From assembly GCA_038533575.1 (NCBI GenBank), contig JBCAYL010000002.1, positions 248,001 to 312,000 on the forward strand: DNA of 64,000 bases, in the 5' to 3' direction. A program made the translations under genes and the position numbers. Under the pieces are notes generated by a model. The model ran no database searches. It worked only from the letters and a program-made list of their open reading frames with translations, and was not told the DNA's origin. How positions within the stretch are numbered: position 1 is the stretch's first letter; each line of letters starts with the position of its first letter. Positions 33,196-41,401 of the stretch are shown here, piece by piece. This DNA is from Pseudomonadota bacterium (GTDB taxonomy: Bacteria > Pseudomonadota > Alphaproteobacteria > Rhodobacterales > Rhodobacteraceae).

Positions 33196-35776
33196 TCTCA
33201 AACCATTCCCCGAAGGCGAGGCGCTCGACCTCACCAACTGCGACCGGGAGCCGATCCACGCCCTCGGGCGTGTGCAATCGTACGGTGCGCTTCTGGCGAT
33301 CTCGTCGGACTGGATCATCCAGCACGCCTCCGAGAACATCGACAGGTTCCTCGGCGCGAGCGCGAGCGCTCTCACGGGGACCATGCTCACCGATTTCGTC
33401 CCCAAGCACCTGGCTCACGATGTCCGCAGCCGGATGCAGATGCTGGCCGGGCCCGATGCCGTGGAGCGGCTCTTCAACGTCACGCTGAAGGAGGGCGAGG
33501 ACGGCGGGGAGGACACCCTGGTGGACCTCGCCATCCACCGCTCCGACCGGACCATCGTCATCGAGCTCGAATCCGCAGACGCCAGCTCCGCGTCGACGGA
33601 TTTCATCTCGCAGGTGCGCCCGATGATCGACCGCATCTCCAAGGGGCGCGACGTGGAGCATCTGTGCCAGCTCGCCGCGCGGCAGCTGCGCGGGCTGGTG
33701 GGGTTTGACCGGGTGATGGTCTACCGCTTCGAGGAGGACGACACCGGCACCGTGGTGGCAGAGGCGCTCCGCACCGGGCTCGAGCCCTATCTCGGCCTGC
33801 GCTACCCGGCCTCTGACATTCCCAAGCAGGCGCGCGCGCTCTACAAGCGGAGCCTTCTGCGCACCATCAGCGACGTGAATGACGAGGGCTTTGCCATCGT
33901 GCCGCCGCAGAGCCCGGAGGGCGCGCCGCTCGACCTGTCGCTCTCGTCCACGCGGGCGGTCTCTCCCATCCATCTCGAATATCTGCGCAACATGGGCGTG
34001 CAGGCCTCGCTTTCCGTCTCCATTCTCAAGCGTGGGAAGCTTTGGGGCCTTTTCGCCTGTCACCACGAGGCGCCCCGCGTGCTGCCCTATTCCGTGCGCA
34101 CGGCCGCGGAACTTTTCGGGCAGCTCTTCGCCTTCGTGCTCGACCAGAAAGAGGCCGATATCGAGCGCGAGGAGCGCGACGCCGCGCAGCGAGTCCATGA
34201 CCGGGTCATGGCGCAGCTCGCCGGGGGCCGCTCCATCAGCGCGAATTTCGAGACGCTCATCGACTCGATCCAGACGGTCATCGCCCATGACGGGGCGGTG
34301 GGCTGGGTCGACGGTGAATTCGTCTCCCGGGGCGCCACACCCACGCGGGAGGAGTTTCTCGGCCTCGCGAAGTTCCTGAATACGACCGCCACGGGCTCGA
34401 TCTTCACCACTGACAATATCGAGGCGCTCTACCCCGCCGCGGACAGCTTTGCCGACCGTGCCGCCGGTCTCCTCGTCTTGCCCGTGTCGCGCCGCCCGCG
34501 GGACTACATCGTGCTGTTCCGCCGCGAGATCGCGCACAGCGTGACCTGGGCCGGCAATCCGGAAAAACCGGTGGAGGCCGGGCCGAACGGCGTCCGCCTG
34601 ACCCCGCGCAAGAGCTTCGAGGCCTGGCAGCAGGTCGTGCGCAACAAGAGCGCGCGCTGGACTAAGCAGGAGGTGGGCTCCGCCGAGGCGCTGCGCGTGA
34701 CCCTCCTTGAGGTGGTACTCCGGATGTCGGACGAGGCGCTGGAAGAGCGTGGCCGGGCGCAGGAGCGGCAGGAGCTGCTGATCGCCGAGCTCAATCACCG
34801 GGTGCGCAACATCCTCAATCTCATCCGGGGCCTCGTGGCGCAGAGCGCCGTTGACGCGCATTCCGCCGCCGAGCTGACGCAGGTCATCGGCGGGCGGATC
34901 CATGCGCTGGCCCGGGCCCATGACCAGATCACGCGCGAGAATTGGTCTGCTGCCTCGCTTCGCGATCTCGTCGCCACGGAATGCGAGGCCTACATCGATG
35001 ACGATCAGCCTCGTGTGGAGGTCGTGGGGCCCGATATCATGCTGGAGCCCATGGCTTTTTCCACCATGGCGCTCGTCGTCCACGAACTTGTCACCAACGC
35101 CGCCAAATACGGCGCGCTGTCGGTCCCCTCGGGCCGCGTCACGCTCACGGCAGCGCCTGAGCCCGACGGCGACATCAAGCTGCGCTGGCGCGAGGAGGGC
35201 GGCCCGCCGATCCAGGCGGCACCCGAACGGCGCGGCTTTGGCTCCACCATCATCGAGCGGTCCGTACCCTACGATCTCAAGGGCGAGGCCAAGATCCATT
35301 TCGACGTTTCCGGGCTCGTGGCGGAGTTCATGCTGCCCGCGCGCGCCGCGACAGTGACCGAACGCAAGATCGCCGCCGTGCGGGATATGGCGCCCACCGA
35401 GGCGCCGGGCGAAGCCCGGGACCTCACCGAGCTTCTCGCGGACGTGCTCATCGTCGAAGACAACATGATCATCGCCCTCGACACCGAGGACACCATGGCC
35501 GAACTGGGCGCGCGGCAGGTGCGTCTCGCGGCATCTTCGACGGATGCACTGAAGGAGATCGACGCGCGTGCGCCGAGCTTTGCACTGCTCGACGTCAATC
35601 TCGGAACGGAGACAAGCGGGGCCGTGGCCATCGCGTTGGCCGAGCGGCAGGTGCCCTTCGCCTTCGCCACGGGCTACGGCGAGGAAACGGAGCTTTCCAA
35701 GCGCTTTGTGATGGTGCCGGTGCTGAAGAAGCCCTACGGCAAGGCGGACCTCGCGGCGCTCCTGGCGAAGATCTAG
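33185..35776 (+). CDS. Bacteriophytochrome hybrid histidine kinase with fused receiver
   Basis: The 863-residue red/far-red photoreceptor starts at TTG 33185 behind GAGGAG. The PAS-like N-terminus carries the biliverdin-attaching C19 (LTNCDREPIHALGRVQSYG). The GAF domain has RVMVYRFEEDDTGTVVAEA and PASDIP (208-213). A PHY domain follows to ~500. The kinase core is of the HWE/HisKA_2 type, with H538 in AELNHRVRNILNLIRG. A receiver domain closes the protein (~750-863), with phospho-acceptor D803 in FALLDVNLG and the lysine of KKPYGK. No separate output regulator is adjacent. It is coupled to heme oxygenase, so chromophore and apoprotein are made together. Confidence 0.95.
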   Translation: MSGDLKPFPEGEALDLTNCDREPIHALGRVQSYGALLAISSDWIIQHASENIDRFLGASASALTGTMLTDFVPKHLAHDVRSRMQMLAGPDAVERLFNVTLKEGEDGGEDTLVDLAIHRSDRTIVIELESADASSASTDFISQVRPMIDRISKGRDVEHLCQLAARQLRGLVGFDRVMVYRFEEDDTGTVVAEALRTGLEPYLGLRYPASDIPKQARALYKRSLLRTISDVNDEGFAIVPPQSPEGAPLDLSLSSTRAVSPIHLEYLRNMGVQASLSVSILKRGKLWGLFACHHEAPRVLPYSVRTAAELFGQLFAFVLDQKEADIEREERDAAQRVHDRVMAQLAGGRSISANFETLIDSIQTVIAHDGAVGWVDGEFVSRGATPTREEFLGLAKFLNTTATGSIFTTDNIEALYPAADSFADRAAGLLVLPVSRRPRDYIVLFRREIAHSVTWAGNPEKPVEAGPNGVRLTPRKSFEAWQQVVRNKSARWTKQEVGSAEALRVTLLEVVLRMSDEALEERGRAQERQELLIAELNHRVRNILNLIRGLVAQSAVDAHSAAELTQVIGGRIHALARAHDQITRENWSAASLRDLVATECEAYIDDDQPRVEVVGPDIMLEPMAFSTMALVVHELVTNAAKYGALSVPSGRVTLTAAPEPDGDIKLRWREEGGPPIQAAPERRGFGSTIIERSVPYDLKGEAKIHFDVSGLVAEFMLPARAATVTERKIAAVRDMAPTEAPGEARDLTELLADVLIVEDNMIIALDTEDTMAELGARQVRLAASSTDALKEIDARAPSFALLDVNLGTETSGAVAIALAERQVPFAFATGYGEETELSKRFVMVPVLKKPYGKADLAALLAKI

Positions 35777-36195
35777 CCCGCCGCGACTTGCTGGTGCACC
35801 TCGATGATGTTGCCCTCCGGGTCCTGGAAGAAGACCTGGTGCCACTCGGCTGAGAAGGTGGTGCCGTAATCCGAGTAGGGGATGCCCGCCGCGTCGAGCC
35901 GGGCGAGGAAGGCGGGGAGGTCGTCCGTGCGGAAGGCCATGTGGCCGCGCTCCACCGGGTTGATCACCCGCCCGTTCTTGAAATGCACGGTGAAGTCGCG
36001 CTGGGCGATGTGCATCTGCATGGAGCCCTCGGTGGCAAAGCGGATATCGCCGTCAAACCCGCGGTCGCCGTCGGCGGCGGTGCGGGGGAAATCCTCCACC
36101 GGCATGTCATCGAGGCCCATCACGTCGGTATAGAAGCGGTGCAGCCGGGGCACGTCCTCGGCGACGACGTTGATGTGATGGAATTCGAGCCTCAT
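35773..36195 (-). CDS. VOC family (glyoxalase-like) protein
   Basis: The product is 140 residues from ATG 36195 (GGAGG upstream). The fold is two VOC modules: LEFHHINVVAEDVPRLHRFY with DVMGLDD, and RGHMAFRTDDLPAFLARLD with VFFQDPEGNIIEVHQ. Candidate metal ligands are H6 or H7 in the first strand, H of GHMAF and the glutamate in IIEVH. The substrate is unknown. Its stop codon shares a CTAG with the convergent phytochrome gene stop. Confidence 0.85.
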   Translation of the reverse strand: MRLEFHHINVVAEDVPRLHRFYTDVMGLDDMPVEDFPRTAADGDRGFDGDIRFATEGSMQMHIAQRDFTVHFKNGRVINPVERGHMAFRTDDLPAFLARLDAAGIPYSDYGTTFSAEWHQVFFQDPEGNIIEVHQQVAAG

Positions 36196-36347
36196 GGCGG
36201 CCTCCTCTCTCCGATCCCCGAGCGTACCGCGCGCCCGGCGCCTTTGACCACGGCAAACGAAAGCGGACGGCGCCGGGAATAACTGGGTGACCCGGTGCCG
36301 CCCCATCTTCTCCGTCGGGCCGCTGCTTGCCCCGGAGAATGCTGTCG

Positions 36348-36995
36348 TCAGAGCGTGCCGAGATCCGGGATGCGGAGGATCTGGCCGACGCGCAGCGTGT
36401 CGCCGCCGCCGAGCGTGTGGCGGTTGGCCTCGCGGATGTCGTCGCGGCCCTCCGGGCCGCCGAAATAAAAGACGGAGAGGGCGGTGAGGCTGTCGCCCGC
36501 GCGCACGACGTGGACGGCGCGGGTGCGAGTATCTTCCACGGCTGCGGTCTCTACGGGCGCGGGAAGCGGCGTGAGGTCGAGCGGGGTCGAGGCTGCCCGC
36601 GTGGCGATGGGCGCGGGCGCGAGCGTGGCCCGGACCGTTGGCATGAGCCGTCCCTCCCCGTCACGCGCCGTGGTGGTCAGGAGCGTGGGGCGCTCCACCG
36701 TGAACGCGCCGAAAAGGACCTCGTCTCCGGTCCGTTGGGGCTTGGCATCTTCCGCGGGCACGACGAGCGGCTTTTCCGGGGCCTCGGCGGGCTCCATGGC
36801 GCGAATGATCGGCTGCGGGCGCGGCTTCGGGCGGATCGCGGCCATCCGCACGTCTTCCGCGGCAGAGGCGGTGGCCTGCGCGCCCGTCTCGAGCGCGGCT
36901 GGCTGCGTTACGGTTGATCGCGGCGCGGGCTGGAGGATGATCAGCGCCACCGTCACCGCCACGAACGTGCCCATGGTGATCAGTGAACGGAACAT
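36348..36995 (-). CDS. LysM domain protein with single N-terminal membrane anchor
   Basis: The product is 215 residues from ATG 36995, with GGGAG upstream. Residues 5-21 form one hydrophobic anchor (LITMGTFVAVTVALIIL). A proline- and alanine-rich linker (~25-155) follows. The C-terminal LysM domain (~160-212) reads VHVVRAGDSLTALSVFYFGG...IREANRHTLGGGDTLRVGQILRIP. LysM binds N-acetylglucosamine in peptidoglycan. It probably tethers or measures the cell wall from the inner membrane. Two palindromes lie 108-205 bases upstream of the start. Confidence 0.85.
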   Translation of the reverse strand: MFRSLITMGTFVAVTVALIILQPAPRSTVTQPAALETGAQATASAAEDVRMAAIRPKPRPQPIIRAMEPAEAPEKPLVVPAEDAKPQRTGDEVLFGAFTVERPTLLTTTARDGEGRLMPTVRATLAPAPIATRAASTPLDLTPLPAPVETAAVEDTRTRAVHVVRAGDSLTALSVFYFGGPEGRDDIREANRHTLGGGDTLRVGQILRIPDLGTL

Positions 36996-37102
36996 TGCGT
37001 GTCTCCCTGTCCTCGCGGGGGCAAGGAGAAAAGACAGCTGGCGCGCGCACTGCGACACCCGGCGGAAAACCCGCGCTCACCCATGACTTTTCCCACAAAG
37101 TG

Positions 37103-37116
37103 CACCAGATCTGGTG
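37103..37116. promoter_or_regulatory. Perfect 14-bp palindrome upstream of the LysM gene
   Basis: CACCAGATCTGGTG is its own reverse complement, centred about 115 bases before the LysM gene start. It may be an operator; the binding factor is unknown. Confidence 0.4.
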
Positions 37117-37174
37117 GTGACCAGCTCTAAAATCGGCACACTTGTCCCACTCACCGGCATCTAGTGGAGGGCAG

Positions 37175-37200
37175 CGAATCAAGTCAACAGACCTGATTCG
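37175..37200. promoter_or_regulatory. Imperfect inverted repeat between folC and the LysM gene
   Basis: CGAATCAAGT and ACCTGATTCG are 10-base arms with one mismatch around CAACAG. It is 32 bases past the folC stop; no T-run follows on the folC strand, so it is more likely an operator than a terminator. Confidence 0.35.
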
Positions 37201-37232
37201 ATTTCCGATCAATTGAGTCCTTTTTCACGGTT

Positions 37233-38507
37233 TCAGCCGTGTTCGCGCAGCAGACTGCCCGCGAAATAGAGCGACCCGCAGAAAAGGACGCGCGCGGCGT
37301 CCTCGCGGGCGAGAATACTCTTGAGCGCGGTCATGGCATCGGGGGCGTGATCGGCGGCGAGCCCAACCCCCCGGGCGGCCGCGGCGGTCTCTTCGCCAGA
37401 GAGCGTCGCCTGCTCGCCCGGGATCGAGACGCCGGTGAGGGAGCGGGCCTGCGCGGCCAACGGGGCGAGGTAGCCCGCGATGTCCTTGGTCTTGAGCATT
37501 CCGCATACGAGATGGGTGGGGCGCTCGGGCATTGCGGCGAGGGTCGCCGCCACCGCCGCGCCTCCCGCCGGGTTGTGCCCGCCATCGAGCCAGAGCTCAG
37601 CGTACGGTGCGGCCTCCACCAGCGGCCCGCGGCGCAGACGCTGCATCCGTGCGGGCCATTCCGCCCGGGTCACGGCCGCCTCGCAAACGGCCTCGCCATG
37701 GCCGAGCGCGCGCAGCGCCGCCAGCGCCGTGCCCGCATTCTGGATCTGGTGGGGGCCGAGGAGATTGGGCAGTGGCAGGTCGAGGAGGCCGGTTTCGTCC
37801 TGGAAGATGAGCCTGCCGCGCTCTTCGAAGACGTGCCAGTGCTGCCCGTAGGCTGTGAGCGGCGCGCCCTGACGCGCGGCGCGGGCCTCGATCATGGCCA
37901 AGGCGGCGTCGTGCTGGCGCGCGACGATGCAGGGCACCCCGCGCTTGATGATGCCCGCTTTCTCACCCGCGATCTCGGCCAGCGTGTCGCCGAGGAATTG
38001 CTGATGGTCGAGGTCCACCGGCGTGATGATCGTGAGCTGCGGCTTGACCACCACGTTGGTGGCATCGAGCCTGCCCCCGAGCCCCACCTCGAGGATCGTG
38101 GCGTCCGCCGGGCTCCGCGCGAAGGCGAGGAGCGCCGCGACGGTCGTGATCTCGAAATAGGTGATCGGGGCGCCGTCATTGGCAGCGTAGCATTCGTCGA
38201 GCACGGCGCTCAGCGCGTCCTCCTCGATCAGCGTGCCTGCGAGCCGGATGCGCTCGTGAAACCGGGCCAGATGGGGCGAGGTGTAGGCATGGACGCGTTG
38301 CCCGGCTGCTTCGAGGCCCGCGCGGATCATGGCCTGCGTGGAGCCTTTGCCGTTGGTGCCGGCGATGTGGATCACCGAGGGCAGCTTGCGCTCCGGATGA
38401 TCCAGCCGCTCGAGCAGGCGCCACACCCGGTCGAGCGTGAGGTCGATGAGCTTCGGGTGCAGCTCCAGCATCCGGGCGAGGATCGCGTCGGAGCCTGCGC
38501 GGGCCAT
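37233..38507 (-). CDS. folC: Bifunctional folylpolyglutamate synthase/dihydrofolate synthase
   Basis: The 424-residue Mur-ligase-type enzyme adds glutamate to dihydropteroate and to folates. The P-loop IHIAGTNGKGST (47-58), the YTSPHL segment, the ATILEVGLGGRLDATN motif and the carbamylated-lysine region GEKAGIIKRGVP are present. The C-terminal domain has WLDGGHNPAGG. It starts at ATG 38507, 4 bases after the accD stop; accD-folC order is common in proteobacteria. Confidence 0.96.
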   Translation of the reverse strand: MARAGSDAILARMLELHPKLIDLTLDRVWRLLERLDHPERKLPSVIHIAGTNGKGSTQAMIRAGLEAAGQRVHAYTSPHLARFHERIRLAGTLIEEDALSAVLDECYAANDGAPITYFEITTVAALLAFARSPADATILEVGLGGRLDATNVVVKPQLTIITPVDLDHQQFLGDTLAEIAGEKAGIIKRGVPCIVARQHDAALAMIEARAARQGAPLTAYGQHWHVFEERGRLIFQDETGLLDLPLPNLLGPHQIQNAGTALAALRALGHGEAVCEAAVTRAEWPARMQRLRRGPLVEAAPYAELWLDGGHNPAGGAAVAATLAAMPERPTHLVCGMLKTKDIAGYLAPLAAQARSLTGVSIPGEQATLSGEETAAAARGVGLAADHAPDAMTALKSILAREDAARVLFCGSLYFAGSLLREHG

Positions 38508-38511
38508 GGGG

Positions 38512-39456
38512 CTAGCTTTCGCCCTGGGCTTGCGGTGCCACCGAGCCTGCTTCCTCCGCCGGGCTGGGCGGGGTCACGGGTGCGGGCAGCTCGCCCTTCA
38601 CTGCCGGCGTTTCCTTCAGGAGCATCCGGGTGATGGTGATGAGTTCATCGCGCATGTCCACGCGGTGCGTGACCCGGTCGAGCATGCCGTGGTCAAGGAG
38701 GTACTCCGCGCGCTGGAAGCCCTCGGGCAGCGTCTCGCGGATCGTCTGCTCGATCACGCGCGGCCCGGCAAAGCAGATGAGGGCGTTGGGTTCCGCGATC
38801 TGGACATCGCCCAGCATCGCGTAGGAGGCGGTGACGCCTCCGGTCGTCGGATGGGTGAGCACGACGATGTAAGGCAGGCCCGCTTCCTTCAGCATCTGCA
38901 CGGCCACGGTCGTGCGCGGCATCTGCATGAGCGAGAGGATCCCCTCCTGCATCCGCGCGCCGCCCGCCGCGGAGAAGAGGATGAGCGGGCGCTTGAGCTC
39001 CACCGCGCGCTCCGCCGCCGCGATGATGGCATTGCCCACATACATGCCCATGGAGCCTGCCATGAACGAGAAATCCTGCGCGGCGGCGACGATGGGCGTC
39101 CGCCCGATCTCGCCCTCGGCCACGAGCATGGCTTCTTTCTCGCCGGTCTGCTTCTGCGCGGCCCGGAGCCGGTCCGGGTAGCGCTTCTGATCGCGGAAGC
39201 CGAGCGGATCGGTGATGGGCTCGGGCACAGCCACCTCGGTGAAGATGCCGCCGTCGAAGAGCGAGGTGAAGCGCGCCCGGGGCGTGATCCCCATGTGATG
39301 ATTGCAGTTGGTGCAGACGTTCAGATTGTCGGCGAGCTCCCGGTGGAAGAGCATTTGCCCGCATTCATCGCACTTCGTCCAAAGGTTTTCCGGCACCTCC
39401 CGGCGCGAGAAGAGCGAGTTGATCGTGGGTCGGACGTAGTTCGAGATCCAGTTCAT
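38512..39456 (-). CDS. accD: Acetyl-CoA carboxylase carboxyltransferase subunit beta
   Basis: The 314-residue subunit transfers the carboxyl group from biotin to acetyl-CoA, the first step of fatty-acid synthesis. The N-terminal zinc ribbon is intact (C29xxC32, C48xxC51). The crotonase-like core has FMAGSMGMYVGNAI and SAAGGARMQEGILSLMQM. The C-terminal ~30 residues are a Pro/Glu-rich tail. Start ATG 39456. folC follows directly. Confidence 0.97.
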   Translation of the reverse strand: MNWISNYVRPTINSLFSRREVPENLWTKCDECGQMLFHRELADNLNVCTNCNHHMGITPRARFTSLFDGGIFTEVAVPEPITDPLGFRDQKRYPDRLRAAQKQTGEKEAMLVAEGEIGRTPIVAAAQDFSFMAGSMGMYVGNAIIAAAERAVELKRPLILFSAAGGARMQEGILSLMQMPRTTVAVQMLKEAGLPYIVVLTHPTTGGVTASYAMLGDVQIAEPNALICFAGPRVIEQTIRETLPEGFQRAEYLLDHGMLDRVTHRVDMRDELITITRMLLKETPAVKGELPAPVTPPSPAEEAGSVAPQAQGES

Positions 39457-39511
39457 GGAGGCTTCCGCAGTATGACGCGCCCGAGATAGGCAAGCCGGGC
39501 GGGAATGGCAA

Positions 39512-40384
39512 TCAGCGCGCGATCATGTTGCGCGCCATGAGCCAGAGCACGGCGAGGAAGGCGAGCTCGAAGACGAGCCCGTAGAGAAGCAGTGACGGAT
39601 CCGGGGCGGGCATGGTCTCGGGCTGCGCGGGATAGACGAAAAGCGCCGCCGCTGACATCGGGGCCCCCTCGCTCGTGGCCACCGTGAGGGCGGCCAGATT
39701 GACCGAGAGATGGAGCCCCCAGGCCGCGCCGATGGAGCCCGTCCGCGCCGTGAGGTCGATGCAGGCCACGGCGAAAGCCGTCGTCCAGGCGACATAGCTG
39801 AAGATGGCTGCCGCCGAGCTCGGGTCATTGGCGGCATGCACAAGCCCGAAGGCGAGCGCGGGCCCGCCCATCCAGAGGATCGGGCTCTTGAAGAGCGTGG
39901 CGGCGTATTGGTGCAGAAATCCGCGAAAGAAGACCTCCTCTGCCCCGGTTTGGAGCGCGATGCCGACGAGGGCGACGGGCAGGAAGGCGAGCCACGCGCC
40001 GAGCGGGCGCTGCATGGCGCCGCTTCCGTCGAAGCCCAACAGGAGGAAAAAGCTGTAGAGCGCGAGACAGCCCGCGAGGACCCGCGCGAAATCGGGCAGA
40101 AGGCGCCCGGGATCGCCGAGCGCGGACGTCCAGCGCCGCCCGTAGCTGCGCCAGAGCACCCGGTCGAGGATGAAGACGAGGAGGGCAAAGGCGCTCAGTT
40201 CGAGAACGAAGCTCCAGCGCGTGAGGCCGATGCCCTCGGCCCTGTTGAGCGGCAAAAGCAGCACATCCCGCAGGAAGCTCCACCCGATGAAGACAAGGAG
40301 CGCGGAGATGATGAACTGGCCCGGGCGGCATCGTCCGCGCGCCTGTGCGATGAAGCGCTCGTTGGGGGCGTAGGGATCAGCCAT
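39512..40384 (-). CDS. CPBP family intramembrane metalloprotease (copy 1)
   Basis: The product is 290 residues from ATG 40384; an in-frame start at 40438 lies inside the upstream gene. About eight membrane spans are visible. The abortive-infection/CPBP catalytic motifs are present: EE in QTGAEEVFFRGFLHQYAA, then H in FGLVHAANDP and HLSVN. CPBP proteases act inside membranes, for example in prenyl-protein cleavage or bacteriocin self-protection; the role here is unknown. It overlaps the preceding paralogue by 8 bases. Confidence 0.86.
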   Translation of the reverse strand: MADPYAPNERFIAQARGRCRPGQFIISALLVFIGWSFLRDVLLLPLNRAEGIGLTRWSFVLELSAFALLVFILDRVLWRSYGRRWTSALGDPGRLLPDFARVLAGCLALYSFFLLLGFDGSGAMQRPLGAWLAFLPVALVGIALQTGAEEVFFRGFLHQYAATLFKSPILWMGGPALAFGLVHAANDPSSAAAIFSYVAWTTAFAVACIDLTARTGSIGAAWGLHLSVNLAALTVATSEGAPMSAAALFVYPAQPETMPAPDPSLLLYGLVFELAFLAVLWLMARNMIAR

Positions 40385-41252
40385 GGAGACGCCGCCAGAG
40401 GCCGTAGATGAGGAGAAGCGCCACTGCATCGGCCGCAAAGAGCGGCAGCGCCGCGGGGCTTTCGAGCGGAACCGGGAGGCGCGCGAGACTCATCCCCGAA
40501 AGCGGGCCGTCGAGCGAGAAAATCAGCAGCGCCTGGATATTGTTGACGAAGTGCAGGCCCCAGGCCGCGCCGATGGAGCCGGTCCGCGCCGTGAGATCGG
40601 CGGTGAGCAGGGCAAAGAGCGTGATGACCGCGAGCACCGCCCAGAGATTGCCGCCCTGGCTGGTCATGTCCACGTGCAGCACCGCGAAGATGAGCGCGGG
40701 GACAAGCATCCACGCGGCCCGCGCCGCCACGCCGAAGCGCGCGCCGAGCTGCTGCTGCAGATAGCCTCGAAAGACAAGCTCCTCCGCGCCGGTCTGGAGC
40801 AGCACGAGCGGCAGCGCGAGGGGCAGGAAGAGCAGCCATGTCCCCGCCGGCGTGGCGGGCATCACCTCCTGCGTCAGCACGATGAGAAGGCAGGTAACGA
40901 GCGCGACGCCTGCGGCGAGCGCCGTCATGCCCCGGAAATCACGCCAGAGGCGGCGCGTATCTCCGATGAGCGAGCGCGCCCCGCGCCGGTGAAGGAACCG
41001 CGTGACCACGGCCACGGCGATGACCATGGTGATGAAATGCGCGAGCAGGATCAGGACCGCCGCGGGCGTCTCGCCGCTCCCGATCTCGTCCACGCTGACC
41101 TGCGATTGAAAGATGAAGCCCGCGCCCGCGATGAAACCAACGGCGAGACCGGCATAAACGAGGAGCACGAGCAACGCGCCGAGCGCGGTGCGCCAGAGTT
41201 CGGCCCGCGGGCGAGCGGGCGCGACATGGGTCTCGAAACCGGGATAGGCCAT
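40377..41252 (-). CDS. CPBP family intramembrane metalloprotease (copy 2)
   Basis: The product is 291 residues from ATG 41252. Motifs match the adjacent copy: LQTGAEELVFRGYLQQQLGA, FAVLHVDMTSQGG and the shared LTARTGSIGAAWGLHFVNNI. The identical phrase DLTARTGSIGAAWGLH in both copies shows recent tandem duplication. Its frame is open further upstream, but that part lies in the intergenic region before ilvD. It is first in the transcript that continues into copy 1. Confidence 0.86.
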   Translation of the reverse strand: MAYPGFETHVAPARPRAELWRTALGALLVLLVYAGLAVGFIAGAGFIFQSQVSVDEIGSGETPAAVLILLAHFITMVIAVAVVTRFLHRRGARSLIGDTRRLWRDFRGMTALAAGVALVTCLLIVLTQEVMPATPAGTWLLFLPLALPLVLLQTGAEELVFRGYLQQQLGARFGVAARAAWMLVPALIFAVLHVDMTSQGGNLWAVLAVITLFALLTADLTARTGSIGAAWGLHFVNNIQALLIFSLDGPLSGMSLARLPVPLESPAALPLFAADAVALLLIYGLWRRLHG

Positions 41253-41401
41253 GGCGGCAGAGGTAGGCGGCGCATGGCAGGCTTGCAACGGCCTTTCCCG
41301 CCCTGAAAGAGGCGCCCGCACCTCTTGGGCTCCTTGCACCCTCGCCTCACGGGCATTATCGCAGGAGGCCACCGCGCCAGCTATTCCGAGAGGCCCGCCC
41401 G

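Noticed and set aside
33110-35845. A 911-codon frame on the minus strand opposite the phytochrome gene
   Set aside because: It is the complement of a gene with intact PAS, GAF, kinase and receiver motifs; its translation has low-complexity R/H/D runs.
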